DNA from: Cladopsammia gracilis
Lineage: Eukaryota; Cnidaria; Anthozoa; Scleractinia; Dendrophylliidae
Assembly: GCA_022457155.1 (NCBI GenBank)
Contig: JAJGOT010000450.1
Coordinates: forward strand, 253,501 to 317,500
DNA: 64,000 nucleotides
Reading direction: 5' to 3'
In this document: positions 1-10,729 of the stretch, piece by piece
Numbering within the stretch: position 1 is the stretch's first letter
Layout of the letters: each line of letters begins with the position of its first letter
Position numbers and translations under genes: made by a program
Notes under the pieces: generated by a model
Seen by the model: only the letters and a program-made list of their open reading frames with translations
Told to the model about the DNA's origin: nothing
Databases searched by the model: none

Positions 1-340
1 TATGTTAAGAATATACCCAAGGCTGAGATTTTGTTAAAAACATTCTTTGCATGCTGATGACAAATAAAATACAATAAAATCACATAATATTTTAAATGAA
101 TTTAATTATACCATGTGATTTTAGTAATTTTAGTTTAGCTAGATATATATTTTCTTGAAACAAAAAATGTCATGGAAATGTGAAAATAGAGTATTGTATT
201 GTATTGTATAAAAGTATGATAACAAAACGATGGAAACTAGTACTAGACATATGATCGGCAATTCGGATAAAAGGTACAAAAGATATCCATGACAGTTGGT
301 CGTTTTAATAATATTCTATAGGAAGTTTCTAGACGTCCAT

Positions 341-1469
341 TAGGGACTTTCATACCGGGAAGTCTGGGTACTAGTTTAGCGGCTTGTAGGGACAAAATTT
401 CGCGGGAAAATTCAATAACATGGCGGTCCTTCGGAAGGTGATATAGTTTTACAAACATTTTCATCTGAAATTCAGATGAAAATGTTTGTAACACCATGCC
501 ACCATGTGAACGTTAAGAAAATACACGCTTTCAAGTTCAGGGGGCCGTTTCTCGAAAGACCCGGTAATTATCGGTAATTACCGGTAATTACATTTCATTA
601 GGGACTTTCATACACAACCCATCGCCTTCAAAAGAGGCGGATAAAGATGAGATTTGGTGGAAGTCAATCAAAGAAAAGCTGCCTCCTGATTAAACTGAAT
701 TGTGACAAGATTTGAAAGTAACAAGCTTAAGCCCAGTAACTGTGAAAAAAAAACTTATCTCTTAATTTTAACGGGCTTGGACGTCAATTTAATAATATTT
801 TTTACCTTCTTTTAGCGGGTAAAGTTTTCGATGATCTTCTGCCTCTGTTGTCTTGTAGTCCTGTCACAATTCAAAATATTTTCAAAGGCTTTTCTTTGAT
901 TGACATATATTATGAAATTTGTATGCCAGAAGTGCTGAAAACTGTATTATGTATTTTTAATAGGTCTGAAAATGGATGGGTTGGATATTGAATGTGCGTT
1001 TCAACAACCGGGCCACACATCCCTACTAAAATATTTTAGGAAATTCCCTGGTGTGAAAAGTCCACAACTTCGAAATTGTTTCATTTACCGTGGCTAGAAA
1101 GCAAACGTTATAAAGCCAGTTAGCACAGTTGTTCATCACATTATACCGGCATTAAATTCTGGTGTTTAATACCATAAAATGGCTAGCTCTACAATTGCCT
1201 ATTTCCCTTTAGTTAGGACTAGCAAGTAGCAAAGCGAGTTCTACTGTACAAAGATGTGAAACGAATTAAATATTGTATGGACTCGCTTAAGATTATCTAT
1301 AATACATAGATATCGCCTTCAAAATAACAACGCAAAAAGGACTTGTTGACTTTAAAATTCGCCGATTATTTGGAAAAAACCGGCTAAGCTCGACAAGGCA
1401 GTGTAAGTAGTGGATAAAATATGAGCGGGAGCCGAAGGCGAGTCATTGTAAAGCCCATACAGATCGGAT

Positions 1470-1504
<35 letters not shown>

Positions 1505-2776
1505 GGGCGCTTTCCATTCGGCAGAAATTTCCGGTTCGTGTTTTCGGAATTTTCGGTGGTCGAATGGAACGGACGGAACGGGTTTTATAGAACACTTGGA
1601 AATCGCGTGCTCTATTCCAAGGGCATACCGGGCCGAAGTGACATTAAAATGGCGAACTTTTTAAATGTTTTCGCGGCTTTAGAACAAGATGATTTCGAAC
1701 CATTGCTTGTATAAGCAGGCAATTCTGCTTCTATACTAGTCGTTGCTATAGACAAGTCTGGAGATTGCATGAACTTTTTTTCCTTGCTTGGGTGGCTGCA
1801 GGGAATTTTTTTAAATCCTCTAACCCCCCCCCGCTCAAAAATCAAATGGTTCGCCCCTTATTGTACTGATCCGGGTCTACAACTGGGAGATCCGGCACCA
1901 CTCAACGGTTTGTCGCTGTGGTCTTGCTGATATTTTATTTTTAATAAAGTCGCTAGCTGCCCTCCATTTGGCTGTGGCTGGTGGAATATCCACGGAATCA
2001 AGACTACAAGGAAAAACATAGACTCTTTCTGACTTGCTTTGAGTTTCTGGACTAGTCTTGGATACCTTGATAACCGATTTATCCTGATTGTTAGTTCTTG
2101 TTTTGAACCTGATGTAGAGGCTACGATATCTGTCAGCCATTTTACGCAATCTTCCTTGTTAAATTCTACACCTTTCTCCATATTTCTTGAATTTCTTTCT
2201 CACCAGGGGCCCGTTTCTCGAAACTCCCGGTAACTTTTCGGGCCCGAAGTCAAATATTGAAATCAAATCTAAAGAATAAAAGCGCAGGTCCTAGCGAACA
2301 AACCAGTCCATTTTGTTTTGCTAACTGATAGTTTTATCGTATTATCTGCAAAACTTTAGATGCTAGGCATTTTCTCAAATGTTATTTATATTTAGTTATT
2401 CGTCCTATTGTTTTAGTAATTTTAGTTTAGCTAGATATATATATTCTTGTACGAAAATGTCATGGAAATGTGAAAATAAAGTATTGTATTGTATTGTATT
2501 TGAAACCTCGATCTTCAATGAAAATAAAACAGCTTTCCGGGCCCGGTAATTACCGGGTCTTTCGAGAAACGGCCCCCTGAACTTGAAAGCGTGTATTTTC
2601 TTAACTTTCACATGGTGGCATGGTGTTACAAACATTTTCATCTGAATTTCAGATGAAAATGTTTGTAAAACTATGTCACCTTCCGAAGGACCGCCATGTT
2701 ATTGAATTTTCCCGCGAAATTTTGTCCCTACAAGCCGCTAAACTAGTACCCAGACTTCCCGGTATGAAAGTCCCTA
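341..2776. mobile_element. DNA transposon with ~240-bp terminal inverted repeats
   Basis: The left end, starting TAGGGACTTTCATACCGGGA, is repeated inverted at the right end (about 341-580 against 2537-2776, with few mismatches). The flanking dinucleotide AT occurs at 339-340 and 2777-2778, and the uninterrupted site GTCCATGAATG is present in repeat copy 2 at 11271-11281. This defines the element exactly, with either a 2-bp AT target duplication or no duplication if the ends are read as TTAGGG. Inside the arms is a further short palindrome (CATCTGAAATTCAGATG at about 463-479). The interior holds an ORF with a SAP-like segment and another LINE 3-prime tail near 2405-2500. The AT duplication would fit ISL2EU-type elements, but no transposase is visible, so the superfamily is an inference. 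Confidence 0.85.
1858..2181 (-). pseudogene. Element-internal ORF with SAP-like segment
   Basis: An open frame of 107 codons lies inside the long-TIR element on the minus strand. Residues 13-45 (VKWLTDI, then TSGSKQELTIRINRL) resemble the helix-extended-loop-helix of SAP-like DNA-binding domains, which in cnidarian genomes often precede YqaJ-type nuclease or transposon proteins. The remainder is not recognisable and ends soon after, so this is probably the broken N-terminal end of a transposon-encoded protein. The start ATG at 2181 is in a fair context, but no downstream exon was found. An unrelated chance ORF cannot be excluded. Confidence 0.3.
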
Positions 2777-3569
2777 ATGAATGACAATTATATGCACTAC
2801 TTGGTCACATCCCTTTTATTTAACTGAAATACTATACTCTGCAATCAAAGAATATCATAAAGAATATTAGTCGGCAAAAAATAGAATATCCATCCAGCCT
2901 TGGCATGAAAAATATACATTCTTATAAATAAGAAAGTTAGTCACAGAACATAATCATACAAAAAATAGAAAACAAGACAGAAAACTTGGTGGGTAGCCTG
3001 TGCGGCAGACGCAAGAAAGGGCAGGATGAAGGGTATTCCGGCGCGCGCGAAGCGCGTAAAGAGAGCGCGAAAAAAGTTTCCTTCCGCCTGCTTCCGCCTT
3101 AACCGTGGTCAAACGAGAGAAATTTGCAAAAGTTAAGCAAAGTGCTTAAAAGTTAAGGTTGTCATTTTCACTGTTTAAAGTTATTTAATATATTGCCAAT
3201 ACACTGACAATTTACCAAACGTTTTAAAAGTTTACTTAAAAAAAGTTCTAAGCGTTTAAATACTATGAACTGCAGAATTGTCGGCGCAATTCGCCAACAT
3301 AATTTTGATCAGGGGCAAAGAGTTTTGGTCAGTTTTCAACGGAAAAAAAGCTCATCATTTTGAGAAAAATTAAAAGATAGTAACGTCAACTAACTTTTTT
3401 ATTCATCCTTGACCATATTTCCATTTAATCAGTTAATCGGACGTTTGACCGCGGTGGAGCTTCCATTTCCGCGCTCTCCGAGGCTGTCTACGCGCTTCGC
3501 ACGCGCGTCTGATTTCCCTATTCCTTTCCTCGTTCTTGCACTTGCCACACAGGTTACTTTATGGTTACA

Positions 3570-4476
3570 TAGAGGGGGGCTATGTCGATTTCAGATTTTT
3601 TCCCTTGCAATTTTTGGAAGCCCCCCCCCCCCTATTATTTGGTGTGTTTTTTTTCCTGGCCCTCCTCATTACATATCCCACAACCATGGGCCAAATTCCA
3701 TGCTACCCCCCCCCCCCCCCCCCCCCCCCCACCTCCACCACCACCACCACAAATACCCTGATGACGATAGATAGTGACAGTGTGGGTGTTAATGAGAGTG
3801 ATAGTACTGACACTGAACTTCCATTATCACCAGCTAAAAGAAGGTGTAGTACCAGAAGTGGACGGAGTGCCATAAGTTTTGCATTCCGCTGAGTCTTGTA
3901 CAAGTTGGCACATTTTGAGGCCGTCTAGCTTCACCACCAATTGGAATATAAACTTTAGAACACAGACTCTCTCCTTCGCAGAGGCTCCCACTGGTATCCC
4001 ATTAATAAAATTTTAAATAAAAATTAATAAGTGCACGGGGGACGATGGGAAGAGCGAACAAGGCAGTCTCCATCCTCTCTTTCTCCGTCCAATCATCCCC
4101 TGCGTGCTTCTTTTCCCCTCTCCCCAGCCTCCTAGTGACGTGCAAAGAGACCTCTGTGGAGGAGAGAGGAACACGGAATTAGAAATAAATGTTGTGAGAA
4201 AGCAAGCATTAGTGTGAGTTTATTAATATTCATTGACATGGACTGCTATTTATATGCTCCAGCTATACTAAAATTTCATTTACAGATCCTCCTGCTAAAT
4301 ATGAGTGAACTGATGATGGCAGTTTTTATTGAATCTTTTTTGATGCCCCCCCCCCCCCCTCCCTCTCTATACCTTCTCTCACATTGTGAGAAATTTTCGA
4401 TAGCCCCCCTAAAACCTAACAGGAAAAAATCATGGCCCCCCTAAAAATCGACATAGCCCCCCTTCCCCCCCTCTAC
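3570..4476. mobile_element. Inverted-repeat element with GC-rich ends
   Basis: The left end at 3570 (TAGAGGGGGGCTATGTCGAT) recurs inverted near 4446-4476, where GGGGGGCTAT-type motifs are repeated several times. The element begins where the segmental repeat stops at 3566. It contains long poly-C runs (about 3706-3730 and 4345-4358) and a short open frame ending SGRSAISFAFR at 3889 that may be a captured gene tail. I could not define a target duplication, so the boundaries are approximate. The poly-C runs make the flanking proline-rich frames (PPPPPPP) untrustworthy as proteins. Confidence 0.5.
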
Positions 4477-4479
4477 ATA

Positions 4480-5313
4480 TCTTATTCGTACTAATTTTCG
4501 CGGGCACTTAATTTCGCGAATTTGGAACACGAATATTTCGCAAGCATTAATTTTCGCGATTTTGCAAAAAATGATAAATTTTGGGCATTTAATTTCGCGA
4601 AAATTGACAAAAGACAGACTTAGAAAACCGTGTATTATTGAATGATCACTTAAATGACGATTGATTTGCAATCATGATTTGCAATTTGGTAATATAAATA
4701 GCGTTTATAATCAGACTAATCAAGCAAATACTGCAAATCAATCAAATGCTAATGCAATATTGTACTTAATAAAAGTCAATTGTAAAAATATGATTTTAAA
4801 TACCTATGCATACAGTTCTGTAATGATTATAAATGCTTAACACCCTTGAAACAGAACAAAACTATAGATGAATAATAATGAAATACAATTTAAGTATGTC
4901 TTCCGATACAGCCTTGTGCAATGTCTATATTATTACTGTGGTGCACTGTCTATATCTTTAAATGGGTCCTCAGACGGAGCTAAGAGCTTGTGTTGGCTAA
5001 TTATAAAAAGCCTGACCTAAATGGACATTTTGATGACTGCACGAAAGATGTTTTAAAAGAGCTACATGTACAAGAAGAAGAAATGAGTGATTCGGATGAA
5101 GAAAGTGCTGAAGTAGAAGATAAATAGACTGATAACAATTACCATGTAGCTATAAACGCAGTTAATCATTGATTAAAGCAATTATAGAAGTGTATTAAAT
5201 TTCGCGTGTTTAATTTTCGCGTATCCTAATTTTGGCGAGTCTTTAATTTCGCGATTTTTTCAAATCGCGAAAATCGCGAAATTAAAGCCTCGCGAAAATT
5301 AGTACGGATAAGG
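4480..5313. mobile_element. TA-flanked DNA transposon remnant
   Basis: The ends are near-perfect inverted repeats (TCTTATTCGTACTAATTTTC on the left, the complement of CCTTATCCGTACTAATTTTC on the right), flanked by TA at 4478-4479 and 5314-5315. Subterminal sequence is rich in repeated TTCGCG motifs on both sides. Around 5025-5127 the plus strand reads as the end of a protein, with an acidic tail (EEEMSDSDEESAEVEDK then stop). Such tails occur in pogo/Tigger-like transposases, so this may be an internally deleted autonomous copy; the assignment is an inference. Confidence 0.6.
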
Positions 5314-5848
5314 TAAATTATGAAGCCTCCCAAAGTGAACCCCGGGTACACGTCTTGGGAAGCCTAGCCCGTGAACAGGCCTCCTTGTGGGGGTATGACG
5401 AAAGTAGATAGCGGCGAACTCAAAACCTTCCAAATCGCCAATATTCGCCGTTTTGAGCCACAAGGACGACAAAACACAACAACTGAGGTAAGATTACGCT
5501 TATTCTGAACATATTTATACACATTTTTCCGATATTTTACGATTATGCGAACCTTACCGTATTTTTCCATACAATCTTCACACAGTTTGTGTGGGCTCCC
5601 TGTGCTGTGTACAGCCACCACCAAAACAGCCGAGCATGCGCACCCATTTTGCCGCTGTGTCGCTGCTTGCAGCCTCTTGTTAAAATAAATTTCACAGTCT
5701 TTCGCCTCTCTCCCCAGCCTCCCCTCGTTTTTTCTCTTGTAACGTTTTTTCTTTCGCGCGCCACAAATATCCCCGCCTGGAACACGCTAGGAAACTCATC
5801 GATCTTCCACATTTTCTTGTTTATTAATCAGCATTTATCAATCTGCTC

Positions 5849-7600
5849 ATGGATTCACTTCTTCAACAAGTAACAGGGACCGAAAAGCAACAATTATTTT
5901 GTGTGGAAATTATGAAACGCCTCGATATTCAACGAAGGAGCGAACATTTCTGTGATGTGATTCTAGAAGTTGGCTCCGGTGATGATCAAGCTCGTTTGAA
6001 AGCTCACAGAAACGTGTTATGTGCAGCAAGTCCGTTCTTTGACAACGCTCTTAACAGTGACATGAAAGAAAAGAAAGAAGGAGTGATCCGATTGGAAGAA
6101 ACGAGCAAAGCTGTGATGGAAGAAGTTTTGAAGTATCTGTACACAGGCCATGTTGATATCAATGAACACAATGCATTCGATTTGCTGGAAATGGCAGATT
6201 TTGTTATCGTTCCAAGTCTCAAATTGGCATCAGCTGAATTCATATCGCGAACATTGTCTTCCTCAAACTGTGTTATGGCCTATTATTCTGCCGTGAGGTA
6301 TCAATGCCCTGACTTGCAAAAACAAGTGACGGATTTCATCTTTGCAAACTTTATGAGTGTAACGGAATCGGAAGATTTTCTGAAGTTGAGCGTGGAACAA
6401 GTAGAAGAGTGGATTTCAAGCGATGAAATCAAAGTGAACAGCGAGGAAGAAGTTTTTCGAGTGATTGTGAAGTGGATGGAAGAGAGTGATCATAAAGAAC
6501 ATGAAAGATTTTTCGAATTGTTTCGTCATGTTCGCATTGTTTACATTTCACGCAACTTTGTGTTCAATGTTATTCTGCATCATCCTTTAGTGAAAGACAG
6601 TGAAGCATGTACAGAGTTGGTATTAGATGCAATGAAAGCGGTTTCTGATGGCACAGAAGAGTGCTTTTTCGCCCAGCCACCAAGAGGCTGTCTGAAGAGC
6701 TATGAAGATGCCCTTGTTGTGCGCGGAAAGAATAAAACCTTCTCTTACCTTCCTTCGGAGAACAAGTGGTATAAGATGGCAGACAGGACATCAGAAGAAA
6801 TACATAGATCAAACATGACTGCTTGTCATGGTAAATTGTACCTTCTAAGAACGAATAATACTAATATTTGTACACTGGAGCGTTTCGACCCATTAGGAAA
6901 TACCTGGTCCCCTGTGAGCTCACTCCCTGGGGTGACATGCACTACAAACAGTTTTTTTCCAGCTGTTATCAACTTTCAAGGATGTCTTTATTTTATTGGT
7001 GGAAGAAAGAATGGAGAAAGTGATAGTGTGCATAAGTACAACCCTGATACAAACCTTTGGCAGCAAGTAGCCCCCCTGTGTGTTGCAAGGCATGGTGTAT
7101 GTGCTGTGGCTGGCGGAAACTCTCTCTATGCAATAGGAGGCCAGTCAAACAATGAAGTTCTTGATGTGGTGGAAAGATTTGACCTTGAAAGAAACTTCTG
7201 GAATAGAGTTGCTTCAACTGTTGAGAAAAAAATGTTTTCAAGTGGTGTATTTGTCAAAGGGAAAGTGTTTTTGTTTGGAGGATTTATCAATGTAGCACCT
7301 GTTACACCTTCAAGTCGTGTTGAAATGTATGACCCAGCATCAAATGTGTGGACCAGCATTCAGAGTATTGATGGACCAAAACCAATTTGTGGTGCTGTGA
7401 ATTTTAAAGAAGATGTTTTTGTGACAAGCTTTGGAAAACAAGGTGACACCTTTTGTTTTTCCTTGCAAAGTTATGATATCGATAACAATGAATGGAAACC
7501 TTGTGCAATTATCCGAGGTGATATTGCTCGCGAATTGGCATGGGCATCCTTGGCTTCTCTAAGAATCCCAAAAGACATTTTTAGAACATTGACTGTATAA
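5849..7600 (+). CDS. BTB-BACK-Kelch protein (KLHL family)
   Basis: An uninterrupted 583-codon frame, the usual length for KLHL proteins. Residues 33-135 form a BTB domain (CDVILEVG, then the KAHRNVLCAASPFF motif and YLYTGHVDI). Residues about 140-245 form a BACK domain, with repeated glutamate-rich helices such as VEQVEEWI. From about residue 285 there are six Kelch-like blades, each with an aromatic W near its end (NKWYKM, NTWSPV, NLWQQV, NFWNRV, NVWTSI, NEWKPC) and IGG or FGG turns. KLHL proteins generally dimerise through BTB and act as Cullin-3 substrate adaptors, the Kelch propeller binding the substrate; that role is known for the family and inferred here. The ATG at 5849 is followed by G and begins about 28 residues before the BTB fold, as expected. 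No introns are needed. The specific orthologue is not identifiable. Confidence 0.95.
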   Translation: MDSLLQQVTGTEKQQLFCVEIMKRLDIQRRSEHFCDVILEVGSGDDQARLKAHRNVLCAASPFFDNALNSDMKEKKEGVIRLEETSKAVMEEVLKYLYTGHVDINEHNAFDLLEMADFVIVPSLKLASAEFISRTLSSSNCVMAYYSAVRYQCPDLQKQVTDFIFANFMSVTESEDFLKLSVEQVEEWISSDEIKVNSEEEVFRVIVKWMEESDHKEHERFFELFRHVRIVYISRNFVFNVILHHPLVKDSEACTELVLDAMKAVSDGTEECFFAQPPRGCLKSYEDALVVRGKNKTFSYLPSENKWYKMADRTSEEIHRSNMTACHGKLYLLRTNNTNICTLERFDPLGNTWSPVSSLPGVTCTTNSFFPAVINFQGCLYFIGGRKNGESDSVHKYNPDTNLWQQVAPLCVARHGVCAVAGGNSLYAIGGQSNNEVLDVVERFDLERNFWNRVASTVEKKMFSSGVFVKGKVFLFGGFINVAPVTPSSRVEMYDPASNVWTSIQSIDGPKPICGAVNFKEDVFVTSFGKQGDTFCFSLQSYDIDNNEWKPCAIIRGDIARELAWASLASLRIPKDIFRTLTV

Positions 7601-8559
7601 GCAATCTGGCCTATTATTTTTCAGCACTTTCATTTATAAAACAAGAAATGTTTCAACAGATTCATCTGTCATCAGTTACAGAAAAGCAAAAATAGAGTTC
7701 AGTGGATTGAATTAATAATGTGATGTTGCAGAAAATATGCATTCCTCCCCACCCCCATTGAAGTTTTTTTGGTTTGAACCCCCCTCCCCCCCCCCTGAAA
7801 ATTCCAGTTAACCTTCATTCTGTTCTTTAAAAACATTGGCTTTTGAGACCCCTGACCCACTCTGGATTTTCAATGACTTTCCCTGGGTGGGCACATGGTG
7901 CAGAATGACATTGCTACTTTTTTGGTATTAGGGATAAAATGGATTAGGTTATGATCAATCAGGCCATGAAAAGGGTAGGAACAGGACCTGGTAAAGGAAA
8001 ATCTTATCAACTTCCCTTTAAGGGACACTGCCCTGCAGAAATAGCAAAATTTCGCTTATCTTATTTCCATGTTTCATTGCCAAATGCCACCAAACATACA
8101 ACTGTATTGGATAAAAAGATTCTATAGAGCAAAACAAAAGCAGTACATGTAGTTTGGAGATAAAGTACAGGATTGAAGGGGATTATAGTTCATAACATTT
8201 AATTTATTGACAGGAGGTCAAGAAATCAAACTTTGCCATTCTTGTGAAATCTTAACATTTCTAGCCGTTATTTTGTCTGTTTAGTTCATATTTCTTTGAT
8301 ATTTCTTTGCTTCTATTGCTTTTGGCAATGTTTTTTTTTATTTCAATTTCAAGATAGTAAAGCAAGCTTAAAGCAAGCTCCTGGTCATAATCTTGAAACA
8401 GGATATTTCAATCCGGACAGTGTTCCTTTAATTTCCAATGACCTTCCCTGGCTGGCAGAGGGTGGGGGTATGGATATCTTCTGGCACAGCACAATAGAGC
8501 AAGAATAAAGAAAATGATATGGATTACCAAAACGTAGTGTAAAATGTCTAGAGTACTTG
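7601..8559. other. Downstream flank of the Kelch gene, no gene seen
   Basis: The 3-prime flank is AT-rich with short poly-C runs near 7780. No convincing coding sequence, hairpin or repeat with clear boundaries was found. The region presumably includes the 3-prime UTR of the Kelch gene, whose polyadenylation site I could not fix. Confidence 0.4.
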
Positions 8560-8861
8560 CAGTGGCGGATCCAGGGGGAGGGTCGGGCGGGTCCGGACCC
8601 CCCCCCCCCCCCCATCAGGCCTGTGTCTCCCATGTGGTTTATAAAAATAATAGAATAAAATTGTTTTATACGTAGTTGTTTTACCCTTCACCAAGTGACT
8701 GATTGTCAAGTTTTTGACTTAACAAATGCTTTTCGACTCTCAGGAATGCTGGAAATGGCGTTTTAGAGGGTAAAATCGGAAAGAATTTCCGGGGGGCATG
8801 CACCCAGACCACCCCCCCCCCCCCCCCCCCCCCCTTTCAGAAATTCCTGGATCCGCCCCTG
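8560..8861. mobile_element. MITE with CAGTGGCGGATCCAGG ends
   Basis: The left end CAGTGGCGGATCCAGG is mirrored at the right end as CCTGGATCCGCCCCTG. The direct repeat ACTTG lies immediately outside both ends (8555-8559 and 8862-8866). Two long poly-C tracts occur inside, near 8599-8613 and 8811-8834. The 302-bp unit has no coding capacity. CAG-type ends suggest a hAT-like parent, but a 5-bp rather than 8-bp duplication is visible. Confidence 0.75.
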
Positions 8862-8928
8862 ACTTGTAATTAAGCTCTGGAGTGATAGCTATCAGGTACA
8901 TGTACATATACCATTTAGGGTACCGGTA

Positions 8929-9310
8929 TACACCGAATGCAAATATGGCCGTCCAATAATTTTTTGTTTGGACCAGTTCTCAAGAAAAAAAAACAATTGT
9001 ATAATGATAAAGATCAGGTCAAAATAAGTCATTGTGTGCATTTTCAAGGCCATAGTCTTATTTTAGGAGACGTTTTAGCCAATCAAATGTTGGGAAAAAC
9101 ATGAAAGCGAGGCTAGTGAGGCTAGAATGTTTTTTCTCATACAAATGCTAAAAATTTCAGTGAGCCATAACTTTGCAACTGTTTAACCAAAAACACTCAA
9201 ACTTTGCAAGATGACACATTTAGCCACACTTGTTTCCGTGATATCATTAATTTCGCTGAAAGCTTGGCTAAACAGAAAACTGCCTGACGGCCATATTTGC
9301 ATTCGGTGTA
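8929..9310. mobile_element. TA-flanked MITE, 382 bp
   Basis: The terminal inverted repeat TACACCGAATGCAAATATGG is nearly perfect at both ends for about 25 bp and is flanked by TA at 8927-8928 and 9311-9312. This is typical of Tc1/mariner-derived non-autonomous elements. No protein-coding sequence is evident. Confidence 0.75.
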
Positions 9311-9783
9311 TATTCTTTTACAAATCACGTGTCACTGAGAGAGTAAGAAAAATGGCAAAATCTCCACCCGTTTCCTGTCCCCCACCCCACTCAGGCGAAA
9401 ACATCGATAAATGCATTACTGAAATGCTAGGGTCCCAGTAATTGTTAATACTCCACCTTGTAGTCAAAGCACTCATGACCCCCTCCCCCCACCCCGCCCC
9501 AAGTCTCCTTCACACCGATCCAATATAAACTGATCTGTCTCCAGCTGAACTCTTATTCATTTACTGTTTGATTGATGTACTAATCTATTTATTAGCTATC
9601 TATTTATCCAATGAAAAGTGTTATTTAGTACATTCTTTATATTAAGAACATCCCATTTTGACTTCAGGCTGAGCTGGGACTGAACATTGTTATTTGAGCC
9701 TGGAAACGTTCTTACGTGTACAATGTTCTTAAGGTAGAGTGATTTTACTTTGACCGTGAAACAGTTAGTAGAATAGTACGCAC
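9311..9783. other. Intergenic stretch, nothing recognised
   Basis: This stretch has a C-rich patch near 9480-9500 and otherwise AT-rich DNA. I see no gene or bounded repeat in it. Confidence 0.35.
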
Positions 9784-9785
9784 TA

Positions 9786-10069
9786 GAGCAGTTTTCAATT
9801 GAGTGTTCGAAAGTAATTACACAACTGCTTTGGTTTTGCATTGCTACGCTTTGTGATTGGCTAAAAAATCTCGCGCCACTTTCTCGATCAATCAGAAGTA
9901 AAACCAAAACCAATCGTGACTTGCTCGCATGCGTTTTCCCGCGCTTGGCGCCGCAGACATGTAATTGCTTCGACTTCTGATTGGTTCATCAGATTGTCTG
10001 CGAGTTCTGTGATTGGTCATGTGATTGGTCTTTGGTTTTGGTTTTACGACACTCAATTGAAAACTGCTC
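9786..10069. mobile_element. CCAAT-rich MITE family, copy 1 (284 bp)
   Basis: The ends are GAGCAGTTTTCAATTGAGTG and its complement, flanked by TA. This is the best preserved of five related copies in the window (others at 12913, 17478, 36370 and 45219). The interior carries several CCAAT/ATTGG pentamers in both orientations and a central GGCGCC-containing block. No ORF is present. A Tc1/mariner-type parent is inferred from the TA target. Confidence 0.85.
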
Positions 10070-10313
10070 TATCAGACAATAATTCCATTGTTTTCTTTCG
10101 TTTAATTTGGACTATCACACACTAATTGTTAGATAGTGTTTCACGGGTTGAGTAAAACCACTCTAAATTGTATAGTAATTTAGTAAATCAGTTCTAAATG
10201 AAAAGAAAGAACAATAGACCAAGTTCTACCAATTTTCTAATTGTTATACAAATTTGCTTAATTTTAGAAAGGAAAACGACCCACAATGTTGCAAACTATT
10301 CAGCAACCTCGTT

Positions 10314-10387
10314 CCCAGGGTCTCTCATCTTCCCGCCCTCTGGGGCCCAGGGGAAGATGAAGATGAGAGACCCTGGGAACGAGGTTG
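10314..10387. mobile_element. Miniature hairpin element, 74 bp
   Basis: Nearly the whole unit is an inverted repeat beginning CAACCTCGTTCCCAGGGTCT. The flanks ACTATTCAG and ACAATTCAG are a 9-bp direct repeat with one mismatch. A partial relative of the end occurs near 43783-43800. Confidence 0.65.
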
Positions 10388-10729
10388 ACAATTCAGGCAT
10401 TTTACGATCAGTTGGAGGGTAACCTTTGTCTGACTAACTGTAAAAATAAGGGGGCAAAAAAGAAATTGTTCGTAACAAAATCTCAGCTTGGGTATGTTGC
10501 CCAGGCCGGGGTATGTTGTTAGCACGTTCTTAAAATGCCTCGACGTTCTTATAAAAAAAGGTTCTTTTGCAGGCAACTTTCTTAGCTGCAATCTGGTCAC
10601 CGTAACTTAATTATGAAAAGAACGGAAAGCAAGAACGTGTTGCTAAAAGTCGTGAGTACAGAGCTGCTGTTTAGTCACATACACTCTTCCATAAGACTAT
10701 TGAAGCTGAACTTGGCGAAATCTTAAGAA

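Larger units (their letters stand above)
1..3566. repeat. Segmental repeat, copy 1 (cut by window edge)
   Basis: Bases 1-340 and 2777-3566 match 10730-12086 almost colinearly, including an AT-rich part with a (TTGTA)n LINE-like tail near 190-210 and a GC-rich part with repeated GCGCGC and CTTCCGCC motifs near 3040-3110. The match ends sharply at 3566, where another inverted-repeat element begins. Copy 1 carries a 2436-bp insertion at 341-2776 that copy 2 lacks. The left end of the repeat lies at or beyond the window start. I do not recognise what the duplicated unit is; it holds no convincing gene. Confidence 0.8.

Noticed and set aside
3409..3903. Proline-rich protein frames around the poly-C run
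   Set aside because: Homopolymer C creates poly-proline or poly-glycine in several frames, and the region is inside an inverted-repeat element.
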